Assembly (NCBI RefSeq): GCF_001570965.1
Contig: NZ_BCSR01000013.1
Location: 1 to 60,155 of the forward strand
DNA length: 60,155 bases
Source: Janibacter corallicola NBRC 107790
GTDB lineage: Bacteria > Actinomycetota > Actinomycetes > Actinomycetales > Dermatophilaceae
Direction: 5' to 3'
In this document: one piece after another, positions 1 to 9,446 of the stretch
Layout of the letters: each line of letters starts with the position of its first letter
Position numbering within the stretch: position 1 is the first letter of the stretch
Notes under the pieces: model-generated
What the model saw: the letters and a program-made list of their open reading frames with translations, nothing else
Told to the model about the DNA's origin: nothing
The model's database searches: none
Made by a program: the position numbers and the translations under genes

Positions 1-684
1 GTGAGCACCACCACGGACGGACGAAGCGCGCGCTGGGCGGAGCACCGCGAGGAGCGTCGCCGTCAGCTGGTCGAGTCCACGATCCGCACCATCCGGGAAC
101 GCGGGGCAGCCGTGGGCATGGATGAGTTCGCCGCTGCCGCAGGCACCTCCAAGACGGTCTTCTACCGGCACTTCACCGACCGGGCAGGCCTGTACCGTGC
201 AGTCGCCGCCCATGTCGACGACCTCATCCTGCGCGACATCCGTGGGGTGCTCGGGGGCCGTACCTCGGAGGAGACCAAGGGCCGCCTCTCTGCCCTGGAC
301 GCCGACCCGCGCTCGGTCGTGCGCGCGGCCATCGACGCCTACCTGCGCCTCGTCGAGCGCGACCCGGAGGTCTACCGCTTCGTCATCGCCGCCCCCATCG
401 TCGGCTCGGGGCGCGGCGCCAACGCCGCCGAGGTCGCCGCCTCGGCGACCGGCCACATCGCCACCCAGATCAGCGGCCTCGTCGCCGGCGCCCTCGTCGG
501 CCAGGGCAACGACCCCGCACCGGCCCGGCTGTGGGGGCAGTCCCTCGTCGGCCTCGTGCGCGCCGGCGCCGACGCCTGGCTCGCCGGCCTCACCGGGGAG
601 AACACCCGCGAGGAGGTCACCGAGCACCTCACCGACATGGCGTGGTCCGGGCTGGCCATCGCCTGGACGCGGCAGGCCGACTGA
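1..684 (+). CDS. TetR family transcriptional regulator
   Basis: This is a 227-residue DNA-binding repressor-type protein. The N-terminal TetR helix-turn-helix (about residues 20-68) is clear, with a recognition-helix region reading AAAAGTSKTVFYRHFTDR. It is followed by an all-helical C-terminal domain of the length usual for ligand binding and dimerisation. The GTG start is the first base of the window, so its promoter and any upstream start cannot be seen. It is followed, after 48 bases, by the M20 peptidase gene on the same strand. Its target and ligand are unknown. The family call is firm; the exact start is less so. Confidence 0.85.
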   Translation: MSTTTDGRSARWAEHREERRRQLVESTIRTIRERGAAVGMDEFAAAAGTSKTVFYRHFTDRAGLYRAVAAHVDDLILRDIRGVLGGRTSEETKGRLSALDADPRSVVRAAIDAYLRLVERDPEVYRFVIAAPIVGSGRGANAAEVAASATGHIATQISGLVAGALVGQGNDPAPARLWGQSLVGLVRAGADAWLAGLTGENTREEVTEHLTDMAWSGLAIAWTRQAD

Positions 685-732
685 CCCCTTCGTCGGGCCT
701 CACGAAGGTCCGCACGTGCTTAGGCTCGGTCC

Positions 733-2088
733 ATGAGCGAACCCGCCGACCCGGTCCACGTCCTGCAGCGACTCCTGCGGCTGCCCACCGTCGCCGGGGA
801 CGGGGCGGACCCGGCCCCCTTCGTCGAGCTCGCCGACGTGCTGCGCGAGGCCTTCCCCCTCACGCACGCCGCCGGCGAGGTCATCGACGTACCCCCGCAC
901 GGGGTGCTCATCCGGGTGCCGGCCGACTCCGACTCCCCCGACGCCGGTGCCGACCCCGTCGTCCTCATGGCGCACATGGACGTCGTCCCGGTCGGGGACG
1001 AGAGCCGGTGGACCCACCCGCCGCTCGGCGGGCACGTCGTCGACGGCGTCATCTGGGGGCGAGGGACCCTCGATGACAAGGGGCAGCTCGTCGCGGTGAT
1101 CGCGGCCGTCGAGTCCCTGCTCGCAGACGGACGCTCCCCGGCCCGGGATGTCTGGCTCTCCTTCGGCAGCGACGAGGAGGTCATGGGCACCGGTGCCCTC
1201 GCCGCCGTCGAGGTGCTGCAGGAGCGCGGGATCCACCCGTGGTTCGTGCTGGACGAAGGGGGCGCCGTCGCCGCCGACGCCTTCCCCGGCATCACCCGCC
1301 CGCTCGGGGTCGTCGGTGTCTCCGAGAAGGGCGTGCTCTCCCTCCGCCTGACCGCCGCCGGCCGCGGTGGCCACGCGTCCCGCCCGGCGAAGGGTGGCCC
1401 CGCCGCGCGCATCGCGGCCGCCATCACCCGTCTGGAGCGCCACCCCTTCCCCGCGCACCTCTCCCCCGCGACGCTGGAGATGTTCCGCCGGCTCGCGCCG
1501 CACCTGCCGCGGCCGCTGCGCCCGGTGGTGGAGCGCGCCGACCGGGCGCCGTCCCTGCTGGCGCGCCTGCTCGTCGCCGCCGGGCCGGAGCCGGCCGCCC
1601 TCGCCCGCACCACCGTGGCGGTCACGACTCTCACGGGGAGTCCGGCGATCAACGTCAGCCCGACCTCCGTGGAGGCTGGTCTGAACCTGCGCGTCGCCGT
1701 CGGGGAGACCACCACCGCGGCCACCGAACGGGTCCGGCACGTCGTGGGGCGCCACGTCGAGGTCCACGTCGACGACGCGCACGAGCCGAGCCCGACCTCG
1801 CCGATCGAGGACCCGGCCTTCGCGCTGCTGGAGCAGACGGTGGCGGCCGTCTTCCCGGAGGCGGTGGCCGTCCCCTACGTCATGTACGCCGCAACCGACT
1901 CGCGCCACTTCACGGCGATCTGCGAACGGGTCTACCGCTTCGCGCCGTTCCGGATGAGCTCGGAGCAGCGGGAGGCCATCCACAGCTACGACGAGCGGCT
2001 CGGAGTCTCCGACTTCCGCGACGGGATCCGTTGGTACCGCACGCTGCTCGACTCCCTCGGGGGCCAGGGAACGCAGGCCGGCCGGTGA
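733..2088 (+). CDS. M20 family metallopeptidase (dipeptidase-like)
   Basis: This is a 451-residue cytosolic zinc peptidase of the M20 (ArgE/DapE/CPG2/PepV) family, expected to cleave short peptides or acyl-amino acids. Metal-binding motifs occur in the normal order: VLMAHMDVVP (near residue 80), GRGTLDDKG (near 110, bridging Asp) and GSDEEVMG (near 146, catalytic Glu). A dimerisation domain lies between about 200 and 330, including the GRGGHASRP stretch. No signal peptide is visible. The stop codon overlaps the GTG of the next gene by 4 bases, so a peptidase-transporter pair is likely translated together. The substrate cannot be read from the sequence. Confidence 0.85.
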   Translation: MSEPADPVHVLQRLLRLPTVAGDGADPAPFVELADVLREAFPLTHAAGEVIDVPPHGVLIRVPADSDSPDAGADPVVLMAHMDVVPVGDESRWTHPPLGGHVVDGVIWGRGTLDDKGQLVAVIAAVESLLADGRSPARDVWLSFGSDEEVMGTGALAAVEVLQERGIHPWFVLDEGGAVAADAFPGITRPLGVVGVSEKGVLSLRLTAAGRGGHASRPAKGGPAARIAAAITRLERHPFPAHLSPATLEMFRRLAPHLPRPLRPVVERADRAPSLLARLLVAAGPEPAALARTTVAVTTLTGSPAINVSPTSVEAGLNLRVAVGETTTAATERVRHVVGRHVEVHVDDAHEPSPTSPIEDPAFALLEQTVAAVFPEAVAVPYVMYAATDSRHFTAICERVYRFAPFRMSSEQREAIHSYDERLGVSDFRDGIRWYRTLLDSLGGQGTQAGR

Positions 2089-3500
2089 GTCCGGCGATCT
2101 GGCGGCTCGTCGGCTTCCTCGCGGCCGTCGAGATCGCCTCGGGCGTCCTGCAGGGCTACTACACGCCCGTCTACAGCGACATCGCCGACCACCTCGTCAT
2201 CGCCGACGGGGACGTCAACTGGTTCGAGGCGGCTCAGCTCATCGTCGCAGCCCTCGCCGTGCCGGTCCTCTCGCGCCTCGGCGACCTGCACGGGCACCGG
2301 CGGGTGCTGGTCCTCGCGACGGTGGTCACGGCGGTCGGCGGCTGGGTCGTCGCCTTCGCGCCGGGCTTCTGGACCTTCCTGGTCGGCTGGGCACTGCAGG
2401 GTGCCTACACCGTGTGGTTGCCGATGGAGATCGCCATCCTCCACGAGCGTGCCCGCGACCGGCCCGACCCCGATGCCCTGGTGCGAAGAGGGGCGGCACT
2501 GCTCGTCATGGCCCTCGAGGTCGGCGTCATCATCGGCGCCCTCGGTGCCGGCGCGCTGGCGCCGATCATCGGCATGACCGCCCTGCTCGCGGTGCCGGCG
2601 GCCGCGACGACCCTCGCCCTCGTCGCCGTCCTCGTGGGCGTGCGCGACGTCTCGGCCAGGGCCCCGGGGGGTCTCGACCTGCCCGGGACCGGCCTGCTGG
2701 CGCTCGGTCTGCTGCTCGTGCTCGGTGGTCTCGTCCTCGTGCGGCTGCAGGGCGTGGGCAGCGCCCCGGCCTGGCTGCTCATCGTCCTCGGCGGCCTCGT
2801 CCTGTGGGTCTTCGTCCGGGTGGAGCGGGACCACCGTTCGCCGCTCATCGACGTCCGGGCACTGGCGGCTCCGGGGATGTGGCCGGTCCAGCTGGCCTCG
2901 GGGCTCTTCGGGATGAGCGTGCTCGGCGCGCAGATCCCGCTGTCGACCTTCGCCCGCACCGATCCCGCCCAGGTGGGGTACGGACTCGGGGTCGGGCCCG
3001 GCGCGATCTCGGTGCTCATCGGGCTCTACGTCATCTGCATGGCGATCGGCGCGCTGCTCTCACCGGTCGCGGCGCGGCGGTTCGGCGTGCGGTGGATGCT
3101 CGTGCTCTCCGCCGCGGTCGTCGCGCTCGGGTACGCGATCTTCATCCCGCTGCACAGCGAGCTGCTGCACGCGATGACCGCCATGGGGGTCGCCGGCATC
3201 GGGTCCGGGGCGCTCGTCGCATCCCTGCCTGCCGCGGCGGCGTCCGTCGCCTCCCACGGCGGCACCGCCGAGGCAGCCGGCCTGACGAACGCGACGAAGA
3301 CCGTCGGGGGGTGCGTCGCATCCGCGGTCTTCGCGGTCGCGCTCGCCTCGACGGGCAGCATCTCGGACCCGACGGCCGGTCACGCGCCGCTCGAGGGGTA
3401 CCTCGTCGTCTGGGGTGTCTGCTCGGGATCGGCCCTGCTCGCCGCGCTCGCCCTCTGGCGGCTGCCGGTGGTCCCCGTCCCGCGCCGGGTCCGGGGGTAG
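2085..3500 (+). CDS. MFS transporter
   Basis: This is a 471-residue inner-membrane transporter of the major facilitator superfamily with about 12-14 hydrophobic segments. An MFS loop motif (SRLGDLHGHRRVL) follows the second membrane segment. I place the start at the GTG at 2085, inside the GTGA overlap with the peptidase stop. The open frame extends much further upstream, but that part is arginine-rich shadow translation of the peptidase gene. The chain ends in a short basic tail. It could export a peptide or drug, or import a peptidase substrate; no residue settles this. It converges on the XRE-TetR gene. Confidence 0.8.
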   Translation: MSPAIWRLVGFLAAVEIASGVLQGYYTPVYSDIADHLVIADGDVNWFEAAQLIVAALAVPVLSRLGDLHGHRRVLVLATVVTAVGGWVVAFAPGFWTFLVGWALQGAYTVWLPMEIAILHERARDRPDPDALVRRGAALLVMALEVGVIIGALGAGALAPIIGMTALLAVPAAATTLALVAVLVGVRDVSARAPGGLDLPGTGLLALGLLLVLGGLVLVRLQGVGSAPAWLLIVLGGLVLWVFVRVERDHRSPLIDVRALAAPGMWPVQLASGLFGMSVLGAQIPLSTFARTDPAQVGYGLGVGPGAISVLIGLYVICMAIGALLSPVAARRFGVRWMLVLSAAVVALGYAIFIPLHSELLHAMTAMGVAGIGSGALVASLPAAAASVASHGGTAEAAGLTNATKTVGGCVASAVFAVALASTGSISDPTAGHAPLEGYLVVWGVCSGSALLAALALWRLPVVPVPRRVRG

Positions 3501-3504
3501 GGCC

Positions 3505-4401
3505 TCACCCCGGTCGGTGGGCCGGGTCGCACCGGACGAGGTCGAGGGCGAAGTCGACGTACCACCGGGCGACCTGCTCCGGTGTCGAGGCGCCCCCGTG
3601 CCGGTACCACTGGGGGATCGCCGTGCACATCGTCACCACCGCCCGGGCCGCCTCGTGCGGTCGCGGGGTGCCGAATGCCCCCGCCCCGCAGGCCGCGAGC
3701 ACCTCGAGGTCGATGCGCTCCTGTTCCTCGCGGCGCACCCGGGCGATCCGGTCCCGGGCCGGGCGGGCGAGGCTGCGCATCTCGGTGGCGCCGATGAATC
3801 CCAGCTCGCGGCGGTGGCTGTGGAAGAGCGCCTGGCACTCGACGAGCAGCGCGAACCGGCCCCAGGGGTCCACTCCCTCGGCGCTCGCGGCGGTCGTGCG
3901 CCCCTGCAGCTCGGACATCGTGTGCTCGAGCAACGTCACGAGCAGCTGCTGCTTGCTCGCGTAGTAGTGGTAGAGACCGGCGACGGAGAGGTCGGCACGC
4001 TCGGCGATGCCCCTCATCGTCGAGCCGTGGTAACCGAACTCGAGGAAGCTGGCCAGCGCTCCGCGCAGGGCGGGGTCGAGGTCGAGCGGGGCGTAGTGGC
4101 GCCAGTCCCCGACCCCGGGTGCCCCCCGGGTCCCGGCCGCGTCCGCCCACCGCACGTCGCGGATCGGCTCGGCGACCCCGTGCATGAGCAGCCCCGGCCC
4201 CACACCGAGGGCGTCCGCGAGGTGGACGACCCGCTCCGAGGACACCCCGACGAGGGCGTTCTCGATCGCACTCACCGTCCCGATGCTCACCCCGAGCTGC
4301 CCGGCCAGGGCGCGCACGGTCATGCCGCGGTGCTCCCGGAGTCGACGGACGGTCCGCCCCAGCTCCACCCGGTGCAGGGAGGGCTGCCCAGGGGTGCTCA
4401 C
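3505..4401 (-). CDS. Double-HTH regulator: N-terminal XRE domain fused to TetR-type domain
   Basis: This is a 298-residue regulator with two different DNA-binding modules. Residues about 12-72 form an XRE/Cro-type helix-turn-helix (LAGQLGVSIGTVSAIENALV). Residues about 109-155 form a TetR N-terminal HTH (GIAERADLSVAGLYHYYASK), followed by a helical C-terminal domain of TetR type. The start is a GTG at 4401. It is divergent from the acyl-CoA catabolic operon across a 140-bp gap rich in short inverted repeats, so it probably controls that operon and itself. TetR-type control of acyl-CoA operons is common; the added XRE domain is unusual. An acyl-CoA ligand is inference. Confidence 0.82.
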   Translation of the reverse strand: MSTPGQPSLHRVELGRTVRRLREHRGMTVRALAGQLGVSIGTVSAIENALVGVSSERVVHLADALGVGPGLLMHGVAEPIRDVRWADAAGTRGAPGVGDWRHYAPLDLDPALRGALASFLEFGYHGSTMRGIAERADLSVAGLYHYYASKQQLLVTLLEHTMSELQGRTTAASAEGVDPWGRFALLVECQALFHSHRRELGFIGATEMRSLARPARDRIARVRREEQERIDLEVLAACGAGAFGTPRPHEAARAVVTMCTAIPQWYRHGGASTPEQVARWYVDFALDLVRCDPAHRPG

Positions 4402-4541
4402 GCCGGCCCACCTCCCGTCGTCGGATGTTCGGAGTCACTGAACATGATTTTCGTTGACAACGTTACGCCCCCGTACCACGGTGGGGTTCTCACCTCGGCT
4501 ACCGAGTGATTGTTCTGGTTGACAGTGCTCAAGGAGGAGCC
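4402..4541. promoter_or_regulatory. Divergent promoter/operator region of the acyl-CoA operon
   Basis: This gap has lower GC content than its surroundings and contains several dyads. CGTTGACAACG (4452-4462) is an inverted repeat with a 1-base centre and overlaps a TTGACA hexamer (4454-4459). CCACGGTGG lies further right, and CTCGGCTACCGAG is at 4494-4506. A second TTGACA occurs at about 4519-4524. A strong ribosome site AAGGAGG (4531-4537) sits 4 bases before the ATG at 4542 and decides that start. These are plausible sites for the two DNA-binding domains of the neighbouring regulator, but no site can be assigned with certainty. Confidence 0.55.
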
Positions 4542-5498
4542 ATGACCGACACCGCACCCGACCTGACCGACCTGCTGCGCGATGCCCCGAGCAACTGGGG
4601 CAAGTGGGGCCCTGACGACGAGGTGGGCAGCCTGAACTACCTCGGCCCGGAGCAGGTGATCGCCGCCGCAGGGCTGATCCGCAAGGGCTCGGTCTTCCCC
4701 ATCCAGCGGCTCATCGGCGACCCGAAGGGCGATCCGGTCTGGCCCAGTCGCGAGCCGGCCGTGCGCACCCAGATCTTCGACGAGTCCTCGTGGGACGGTG
4801 ACGACGCACCGGCCTTCCCCGGTGGCCTGCACTACGCCGACGACAAGATCCTCGCCTTCCTCCAGGGCTCGACGCAGTACGACGCCCTCGGCCACGTCTG
4901 GTACGACGGCAAGCTGTGGAACGGCTTCGACGCCCGGACCACCGTCGGCGGCATGAAGAAGGCCAGCGTGCAGCCGATCGCCGATCGTGGTGTCGTCGGG
5001 CGTGCCGTGCTGCTGGACATGGCCCGCCACCGCGGCAAGGACAGCCTGGACTCGGCCGAGACCTACACCCACGAGGACCTCGTGGCGTGCGCGAAGCAGC
5101 AGGGCGTCGAGCTGCGCAAACGGGACATCATCCTCATCCGCACCAACTACCTCGCCCGCTTCCACGAGCTCGGTGACGCCTTCTACGACGACTTCTGCGA
5201 ACCGGGCCTGATCTACAGCCCGGAGCTCGTGCAGTGGTTCGCCGACATGGAGATCCCGAACCTCGTCACGGACACGATCGCCAACGAGGTCACCACCGAC
5301 CCCGAGACCGGTGTCGCGCTCACCCTGCACAACGCCCTCATGCGCAACCTCGGCATCGCCTTCACCGAGATCGTCGACCTCGAGGAGCTCGCCGCCGACT
5401 GCGCCGAGGACGGGACCTACGAGGTCTTCTACGCCGCCGCCCCGCTCAAGGTCGCGGAGGGCAGCGGTGCCCCGGTGAACCCGATCGTCATCAAGTGA
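4542..5498 (+). CDS. Cyclase family protein (PF04199-type hydrolase)
   Basis: This 318-residue protein belongs to the metal-dependent cyclase family, which includes kynurenine formamidase and isatin hydrolase. The central motif region is GSTQYDALGHVWYDG (about residues 107-121), where the family normally carries its metal-binding HxGTHxDxPxH motif. Here the first His is replaced and only the QYDALGH part resembles the variant subfamily. The ATG at 4542 is chosen because AAGGAGG precedes it. It is first in a five-gene operon, 7 bases from the acyl-CoA ligase, suggesting that it opens a ring or releases an acid later activated to a CoA ester. The substrate is unknown. Confidence 0.75.
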   Translation: MTDTAPDLTDLLRDAPSNWGKWGPDDEVGSLNYLGPEQVIAAAGLIRKGSVFPIQRLIGDPKGDPVWPSREPAVRTQIFDESSWDGDDAPAFPGGLHYADDKILAFLQGSTQYDALGHVWYDGKLWNGFDARTTVGGMKKASVQPIADRGVVGRAVLLDMARHRGKDSLDSAETYTHEDLVACAKQQGVELRKRDIILIRTNYLARFHELGDAFYDDFCEPGLIYSPELVQWFADMEIPNLVTDTIANEVTTDPETGVALTLHNALMRNLGIAFTEIVDLEELAADCAEDGTYEVFYAAAPLKVAEGSGAPVNPIVIK

Positions 5499-5505
5499 TC
5501 CGGCG

Positions 5506-7152
5506 ATGAGCGTCTACGACGACAAGCCGTGGCTGGGCCTCTACGGGGACCAGCCGGCGGAGATCGAACCCGAGTTCGTCTCCGCGCTGGAGATGTTCCG
5601 GGCGGGGGTGGATGCCGATCCCGACGGCGACGCCATCCGCTACTTCGACGGGACCCTCACCCGGCGCGAGCTCGACGAGCTCAGCGATGCCCTCGCCGTG
5701 GGGCTGCTGGCCGAGGGCTTCGTCGCCGGGGACCGGCTCGCGGTCTACCTGCAGAACGTCCCGCAGTTCGTCATCGCGATGCTCGGCGCGTGGAAGGCCG
5801 GCGGGATGCTCGTCTCGATCAACCCGATGAGCCGGGAGCGGGAGCTGCGCTACCTCCTCGAGGACTCCGGCGCCAGCGTCCTGCTGTCCCAGGAGGGTCT
5901 GCACGAGGAGGTCGCCCGTCACGTCCTGCCCGACTCGGACGTGCGCCTGGTCCTCACCACGAGCGAGCTGGAGTACCAGAGCCGGATGGACGAGCGCCTC
6001 TTCGCCGGGACCGAACGGTCCCGGCGCGAGGGCACGACCGACATGGCCGAGCTCATGGGCCGTCACCGGGGCCAGACCCCGCCACCGGTCTCCCCCGGGG
6101 CCGAGGACATCGCCTTCCTCACCTACACCTCGGGCACCACCGGTCAGCCGAAGGGGGCGATGAACACCCACGGGAACGTCGTCTTCACCGCGATGGTCTA
6201 CCGCGACTGCGCCCGCTTCGGGCCCGGTGGGTCGGTTCTGGCCATCGCGCCGCTCTTCCACATCACCGGGCTCATCGGGCACATCGCCGTGAGCATGCTC
6301 GACCCGATCCCGATGGTGCTCGCCTACCGCTTCGAGCCCGGGGTCGTGCTCGATGCGCTGACCGAGCACCGACCGACGTGCACCATCGGGGCGATCACCG
6401 CCTTCAACGCGCTGCTGGACCACCCCGACGCCACCCCGGAGCACTTCTCCTCCCTGGAGGCCGTCTACTCCGGCGGGGCACCGATCTCTCCCACCGCCGA
6501 ACGACGATTCAAGGAGATCACCGGTCGGCAGGTGCACAACGCCTACGGGCTGACCGAGACCACGAGTCCGATGACGCTGACCCCCTTCGGCACCGACTCG
6601 CCGGTCGACCCGGACTCCGGGGCGCTGTCCGTGGGTGCCCCGGCGCCCTCGACCATCGTGCGGATCCGGGACGACGACGGGCAGGACCTGCCCCTCGGGG
6701 AGGTCGGTGAGATCGTCGCCGAGGGCCCGCAGGTCGTGGCCGGGTACTGGCGCAAGCCCGAGGAGACCGAGGCCTCGCTGCCCGCTGGGGCGCTGCACAG
6801 CGGCGACGTCGGTTTCATGAACGACCAGGGCTGGATCTTCATCGTCGACCGCAAGAAGGACATGATCAACGCCTCCGGCTACAAGGTGTGGCCGAGGGAG
6901 GTCGAGGACGTCCTGGCCGAGCACCCGGCGGTCCGCGAGGCCGCGGTCGTCGGCGTCCCGGACGAGAAGCGTGGCGAGACCGTCAAGGCCTTCGTCAGCC
7001 TGCGCGCCGACCGGACCGCCACCGCGGAGCAGATCATCGACTTCTGCCGGGAACGGATGTCGGCGTACAAGTACCCCCGACAGGTCGAGGTCATCGACGA
7101 GCTGCCCAAGACGGTGACGGGCAAGATCCTGCGCCGCCAGCTGCGGGAGTGA
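5506..7152 (+). CDS. AMP-dependent acyl-CoA synthetase
   Basis: This is a 548-residue adenylate-forming enzyme that activates a carboxylic acid to its acyl-CoA through an acyl-AMP intermediate. The P-loop-like A3 motif YTSGTTGQPKGAMNTHGN begins near residue 206. A5-type NAYGLTETT, A7-A8 segments (HSGDVGF, DRKKDMINASGYKVWPREVE) and the C-terminal TVTGKILRR with the catalytic Lys near residue 537 are all present. Length and motif spacing are normal for the acyl-CoA ligase branch. It is second in the operon, 7 bases after the cyclase and 4 before the APH-like gene. Chain length or aromatic specificity cannot be told from sequence alone. Confidence 0.88.
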   Translation: MSVYDDKPWLGLYGDQPAEIEPEFVSALEMFRAGVDADPDGDAIRYFDGTLTRRELDELSDALAVGLLAEGFVAGDRLAVYLQNVPQFVIAMLGAWKAGGMLVSINPMSRERELRYLLEDSGASVLLSQEGLHEEVARHVLPDSDVRLVLTTSELEYQSRMDERLFAGTERSRREGTTDMAELMGRHRGQTPPPVSPGAEDIAFLTYTSGTTGQPKGAMNTHGNVVFTAMVYRDCARFGPGGSVLAIAPLFHITGLIGHIAVSMLDPIPMVLAYRFEPGVVLDALTEHRPTCTIGAITAFNALLDHPDATPEHFSSLEAVYSGGAPISPTAERRFKEITGRQVHNAYGLTETTSPMTLTPFGTDSPVDPDSGALSVGAPAPSTIVRIRDDDGQDLPLGEVGEIVAEGPQVVAGYWRKPEETEASLPAGALHSGDVGFMNDQGWIFIVDRKKDMINASGYKVWPREVEDVLAEHPAVREAAVVGVPDEKRGETVKAFVSLRADRTATAEQIIDFCRERMSAYKYPRQVEVIDELPKTVTGKILRRQLRE

Positions 7153-7156
7153 GCCG

Positions 7157-8197
7157 GTGCCGGATCCTGCCGAGGAGGATCTGCCCGGCCTCCCCCTTCG
7201 CCGGCTGCACCCGTACCTGGCCGAGCAGGTGCCCGAGATCGGCGACGCCCCGCTCCGGGCGTCGCTGATCTCGGGGGGCCGCTCCAACCTCACCTATCTC
7301 CTGACCGACGGCGCCCGCCGCTGGGTGCTGCGCCGCCCGCCGCTCGGGGGCGTGCTCTCGACCGCCCACGACATGGGCCGGGAGTACCGGATGCTCGAGG
7401 CGCTGCACCCCGGCGCGGTTCCCGTCCCCCGGCCGATCCACCTGGCGGACGGCGAGGGCGAGGACCTGCTCGGCGCGCCCTTCTTCCTCATGGGCTTCGC
7501 CGATGGATCGGTCCTGCGCGAGCCGGAGGAGCTCGCCGCGGTCACCGACCCGGAGGCACTCGGCCGGCGCCTCATGGAGCCGCTGGCCGCGCTGCACGGC
7601 ACGCCACCCGAGGAGGTCGGGCTCGCCGAGCTCGGGCGTCCCGAGGGGTACCTCGAGCGCCAGCTCGACCGGTGGCTGCGCCAGGTGGCCGCCGTGGACT
7701 CCCCGCTGCTCCCCCGCTTCCAGCAGGTCGCCGCCGCACTGGGCGCCGACCGACCGGTGACCCAGCGCGCCTGCCTCGTCCACGGTGACTACCGCCTGGA
7801 CAACGTGGTCGTGGGGCCGGGACAGGAGATCGTGGCCGTCCTCGACTGGGAGATGGCCACCCGGGGGGACCCGCTCGCCGATGTCGCCTCCACACTCGTG
7901 TGGTGGGACGGCATGCGCGGTCTGGACTCCCCCGTCGCCGCCCACCCCGGCGATGTGCCCGGCTACCCCGCGGGTTCGGTGCTCCTCGAGACCTACGCGG
8001 CGGGCAGTGACCTCGACCTGGACCAGATCGACTGGTACCTGGGCTTCGCGCTGTACAAGATCGCCGCCATCTTCGAGGGCATCCGGGCCCGTCACGACGC
8101 GGGCAAGACCGTCGGCGAGGGCTTCGAGCGACTCGGCCCCCTCGTCCCCCAGCTGCTCGACTCCGCCCGGGCAGCCCACTCCGGACACCCACAGTGA
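7157..8197 (+). CDS. APH-like phosphotransferase family protein (ACAD10-type)
   Basis: This 346-residue protein has the aminoglycoside phosphotransferase/choline kinase fold. The catalytic loop is HGDYRLDN (about residues 209-216) and the metal-binding DWE segment (DWEMATRGDP) follows near 229. A nucleotide-loop-like SGGRSNLTYLL occurs near residue 40. Proteins of this subgroup are repeatedly found beside acyl-CoA dehydrogenases, as in the N-terminal part of human ACAD10/11, where phosphorylation of hydroxyacyl groups is described. That fits its place between an acyl-CoA ligase and two flavin enzymes. The start is GTG at 7157, 4 bases after the ligase stop. It is unlikely to be a resistance gene. 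Confidence 0.82.
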   Translation: MPDPAEEDLPGLPLRRLHPYLAEQVPEIGDAPLRASLISGGRSNLTYLLTDGARRWVLRRPPLGGVLSTAHDMGREYRMLEALHPGAVPVPRPIHLADGEGEDLLGAPFFLMGFADGSVLREPEELAAVTDPEALGRRLMEPLAALHGTPPEEVGLAELGRPEGYLERQLDRWLRQVAAVDSPLLPRFQQVAAALGADRPVTQRACLVHGDYRLDNVVVGPGQEIVAVLDWEMATRGDPLADVASTLVWWDGMRGLDSPVAAHPGDVPGYPAGSVLLETYAAGSDLDLDQIDWYLGFALYKIAAIFEGIRARHDAGKTVGEGFERLGPLVPQLLDSARAAHSGHPQ

Positions 8198-8204
8198 GGA
8201 ATCG

Positions 8205-9446
8205 ATGAGCACCACCGAACCACTCTCCGCACCCTCCGCCCGAGCCGAGGAGCTGCGCCTCGCGATGCGCGACTTCATGCGCGAGGAGGTCCTGCCCGCG
8301 GAGGAGACGTATGCCCGGCAGCGTGCGGAGGGCGGCCGGCACGACCCGCCCCCGGTGATCGAGGAGCTCAAGGAGAGCGCCCGGGCGCGCGGGCTGTGGA
8401 ACCTCTTCCTCCCGGCGGAGTCCGGTCTGACCCAGCTGGAGTATGCCCACATCGCCGAGCTGTCCGGATGGAGCCTCGAGCTCGGGCCCGAGGCGACGAA
8501 CTGCGCCGCGCCCGACACCGGGAACATGGAGCTGCTCCACCTCGTCGGCACGCAGGAGCAGCAGGACCGGTGGCTCCGACCGCTCCTGGAGGGGCGGATC
8601 CGCTCCGCCTTCGCGATGACCGAGCCGGCCGTGGCCAGCAGCGACGCGACCAACATCCGGACCCGCATCGAGCGCGACGGGGACGGCTACGTCATCAACG
8701 GACGCAAGTGGTGGACCAGCGGCGCGATGGATCCGCGCTGCGAGCTGCTCGTCCTCATGGGCCGCACCGACCCCGAGGCGCCGACCCACCGGCAGCAGTC
8801 GATGATCCTCGTCCCCGTCGACACCCCCGGCGTACGGGTGGTGCGCGATCTGCCGGTGATGGGCCACCACGACCAGCACGGGCACGCCGTCGTCGAGCTC
8901 ACCGACGTGCGGGTCCCGGCGGAGAACCTCCTCGGGGACGAAGGGGGTGGCTTCGCCGCGGCGCAGATGCGCCTCGGGCCCGGCCGCATCCACCACTGCA
9001 TGCGCGCCCTGGGCGCCTCCGAGCGGGCGTTGGCCCTCATGGTCGCCCGCGCCAAGGAACGGGTCGCCTTCGGCGGGCCGCTCAGCGACCAGGGCGTGGT
9101 CCAGCAGCAGATCGCCGAGTCCAGGATGGAGATCACCCAGGCACGGCTGATCTGCCACCAGGCCTGCCAGCTGATCGACACCGAGGGGAACCGTGCGGCG
9201 AGGCACCTCGTGGCCATGGCCAAGGTCGCCGTGCCCCGGGCAGCCACGCGGGTGATCGACCGCGCGATCCAGGTCCACGGGGGCGCAGGCATCACCGACG
9301 TGACCCCCCTGGCCGCGATGTACGCGTGGCACCGCGCCATGCGCCTCTTCGACGGTCCCGACGAGGTCCACCTGCGCTCCTTGGCCCGAGCCGAGCTGGG
9401 TGCCGACCCCGAACTGCCGCCGGGGTCTGCCACGATGCCTGTATGA
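8205..9446 (+). CDS. Acyl-CoA dehydrogenase
   Basis: This is a 413-residue FAD enzyme of the acyl-CoA dehydrogenase family, introducing the alpha-beta double bond in an acyl-CoA. The first signature AFAMTEPAVASSDATN (near residue 135) and the C-terminal region (QVHGGAGITDVTPLA) are typical. It most resembles the ACAD10/11-like group that accompanies APH-type proteins. The ATG at 8205 follows TGAGGAATCG; the frame is open further upstream, but that is shadow coding. It overlaps the next gene by 4 bases (ATGA). Substrate is inferred only from context. Confidence 0.88.
   Translation: MSTTEPLSAPSARAEELRLAMRDFMREEVLPAEETYARQRAEGGRHDPPPVIEELKESARARGLWNLFLPAESGLTQLEYAHIAELSGWSLELGPEATNCAAPDTGNMELLHLVGTQEQQDRWLRPLLEGRIRSAFAMTEPAVASSDATNIRTRIERDGDGYVINGRKWWTSGAMDPRCELLVLMGRTDPEAPTHRQQSMILVPVDTPGVRVVRDLPVMGHHDQHGHAVVELTDVRVPAENLLGDEGGGFAAAQMRLGPGRIHHCMRALGASERALALMVARAKERVAFGGPLSDQGVVQQQIAESRMEITQARLICHQACQLIDTEGNRAARHLVAMAKVAVPRAATRVIDRAIQVHGGAGITDVTPLAAMYAWHRAMRLFDGPDEVHLRSLARAELGADPELPPGSATMPV

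Noticed and set aside
7157-8197. An aminoglycoside resistance phosphotransferase
   Set aside because: The kinase-like motifs are there, but the operon context and sequence fit the ACAD10-type acyl-CoA-associated group.
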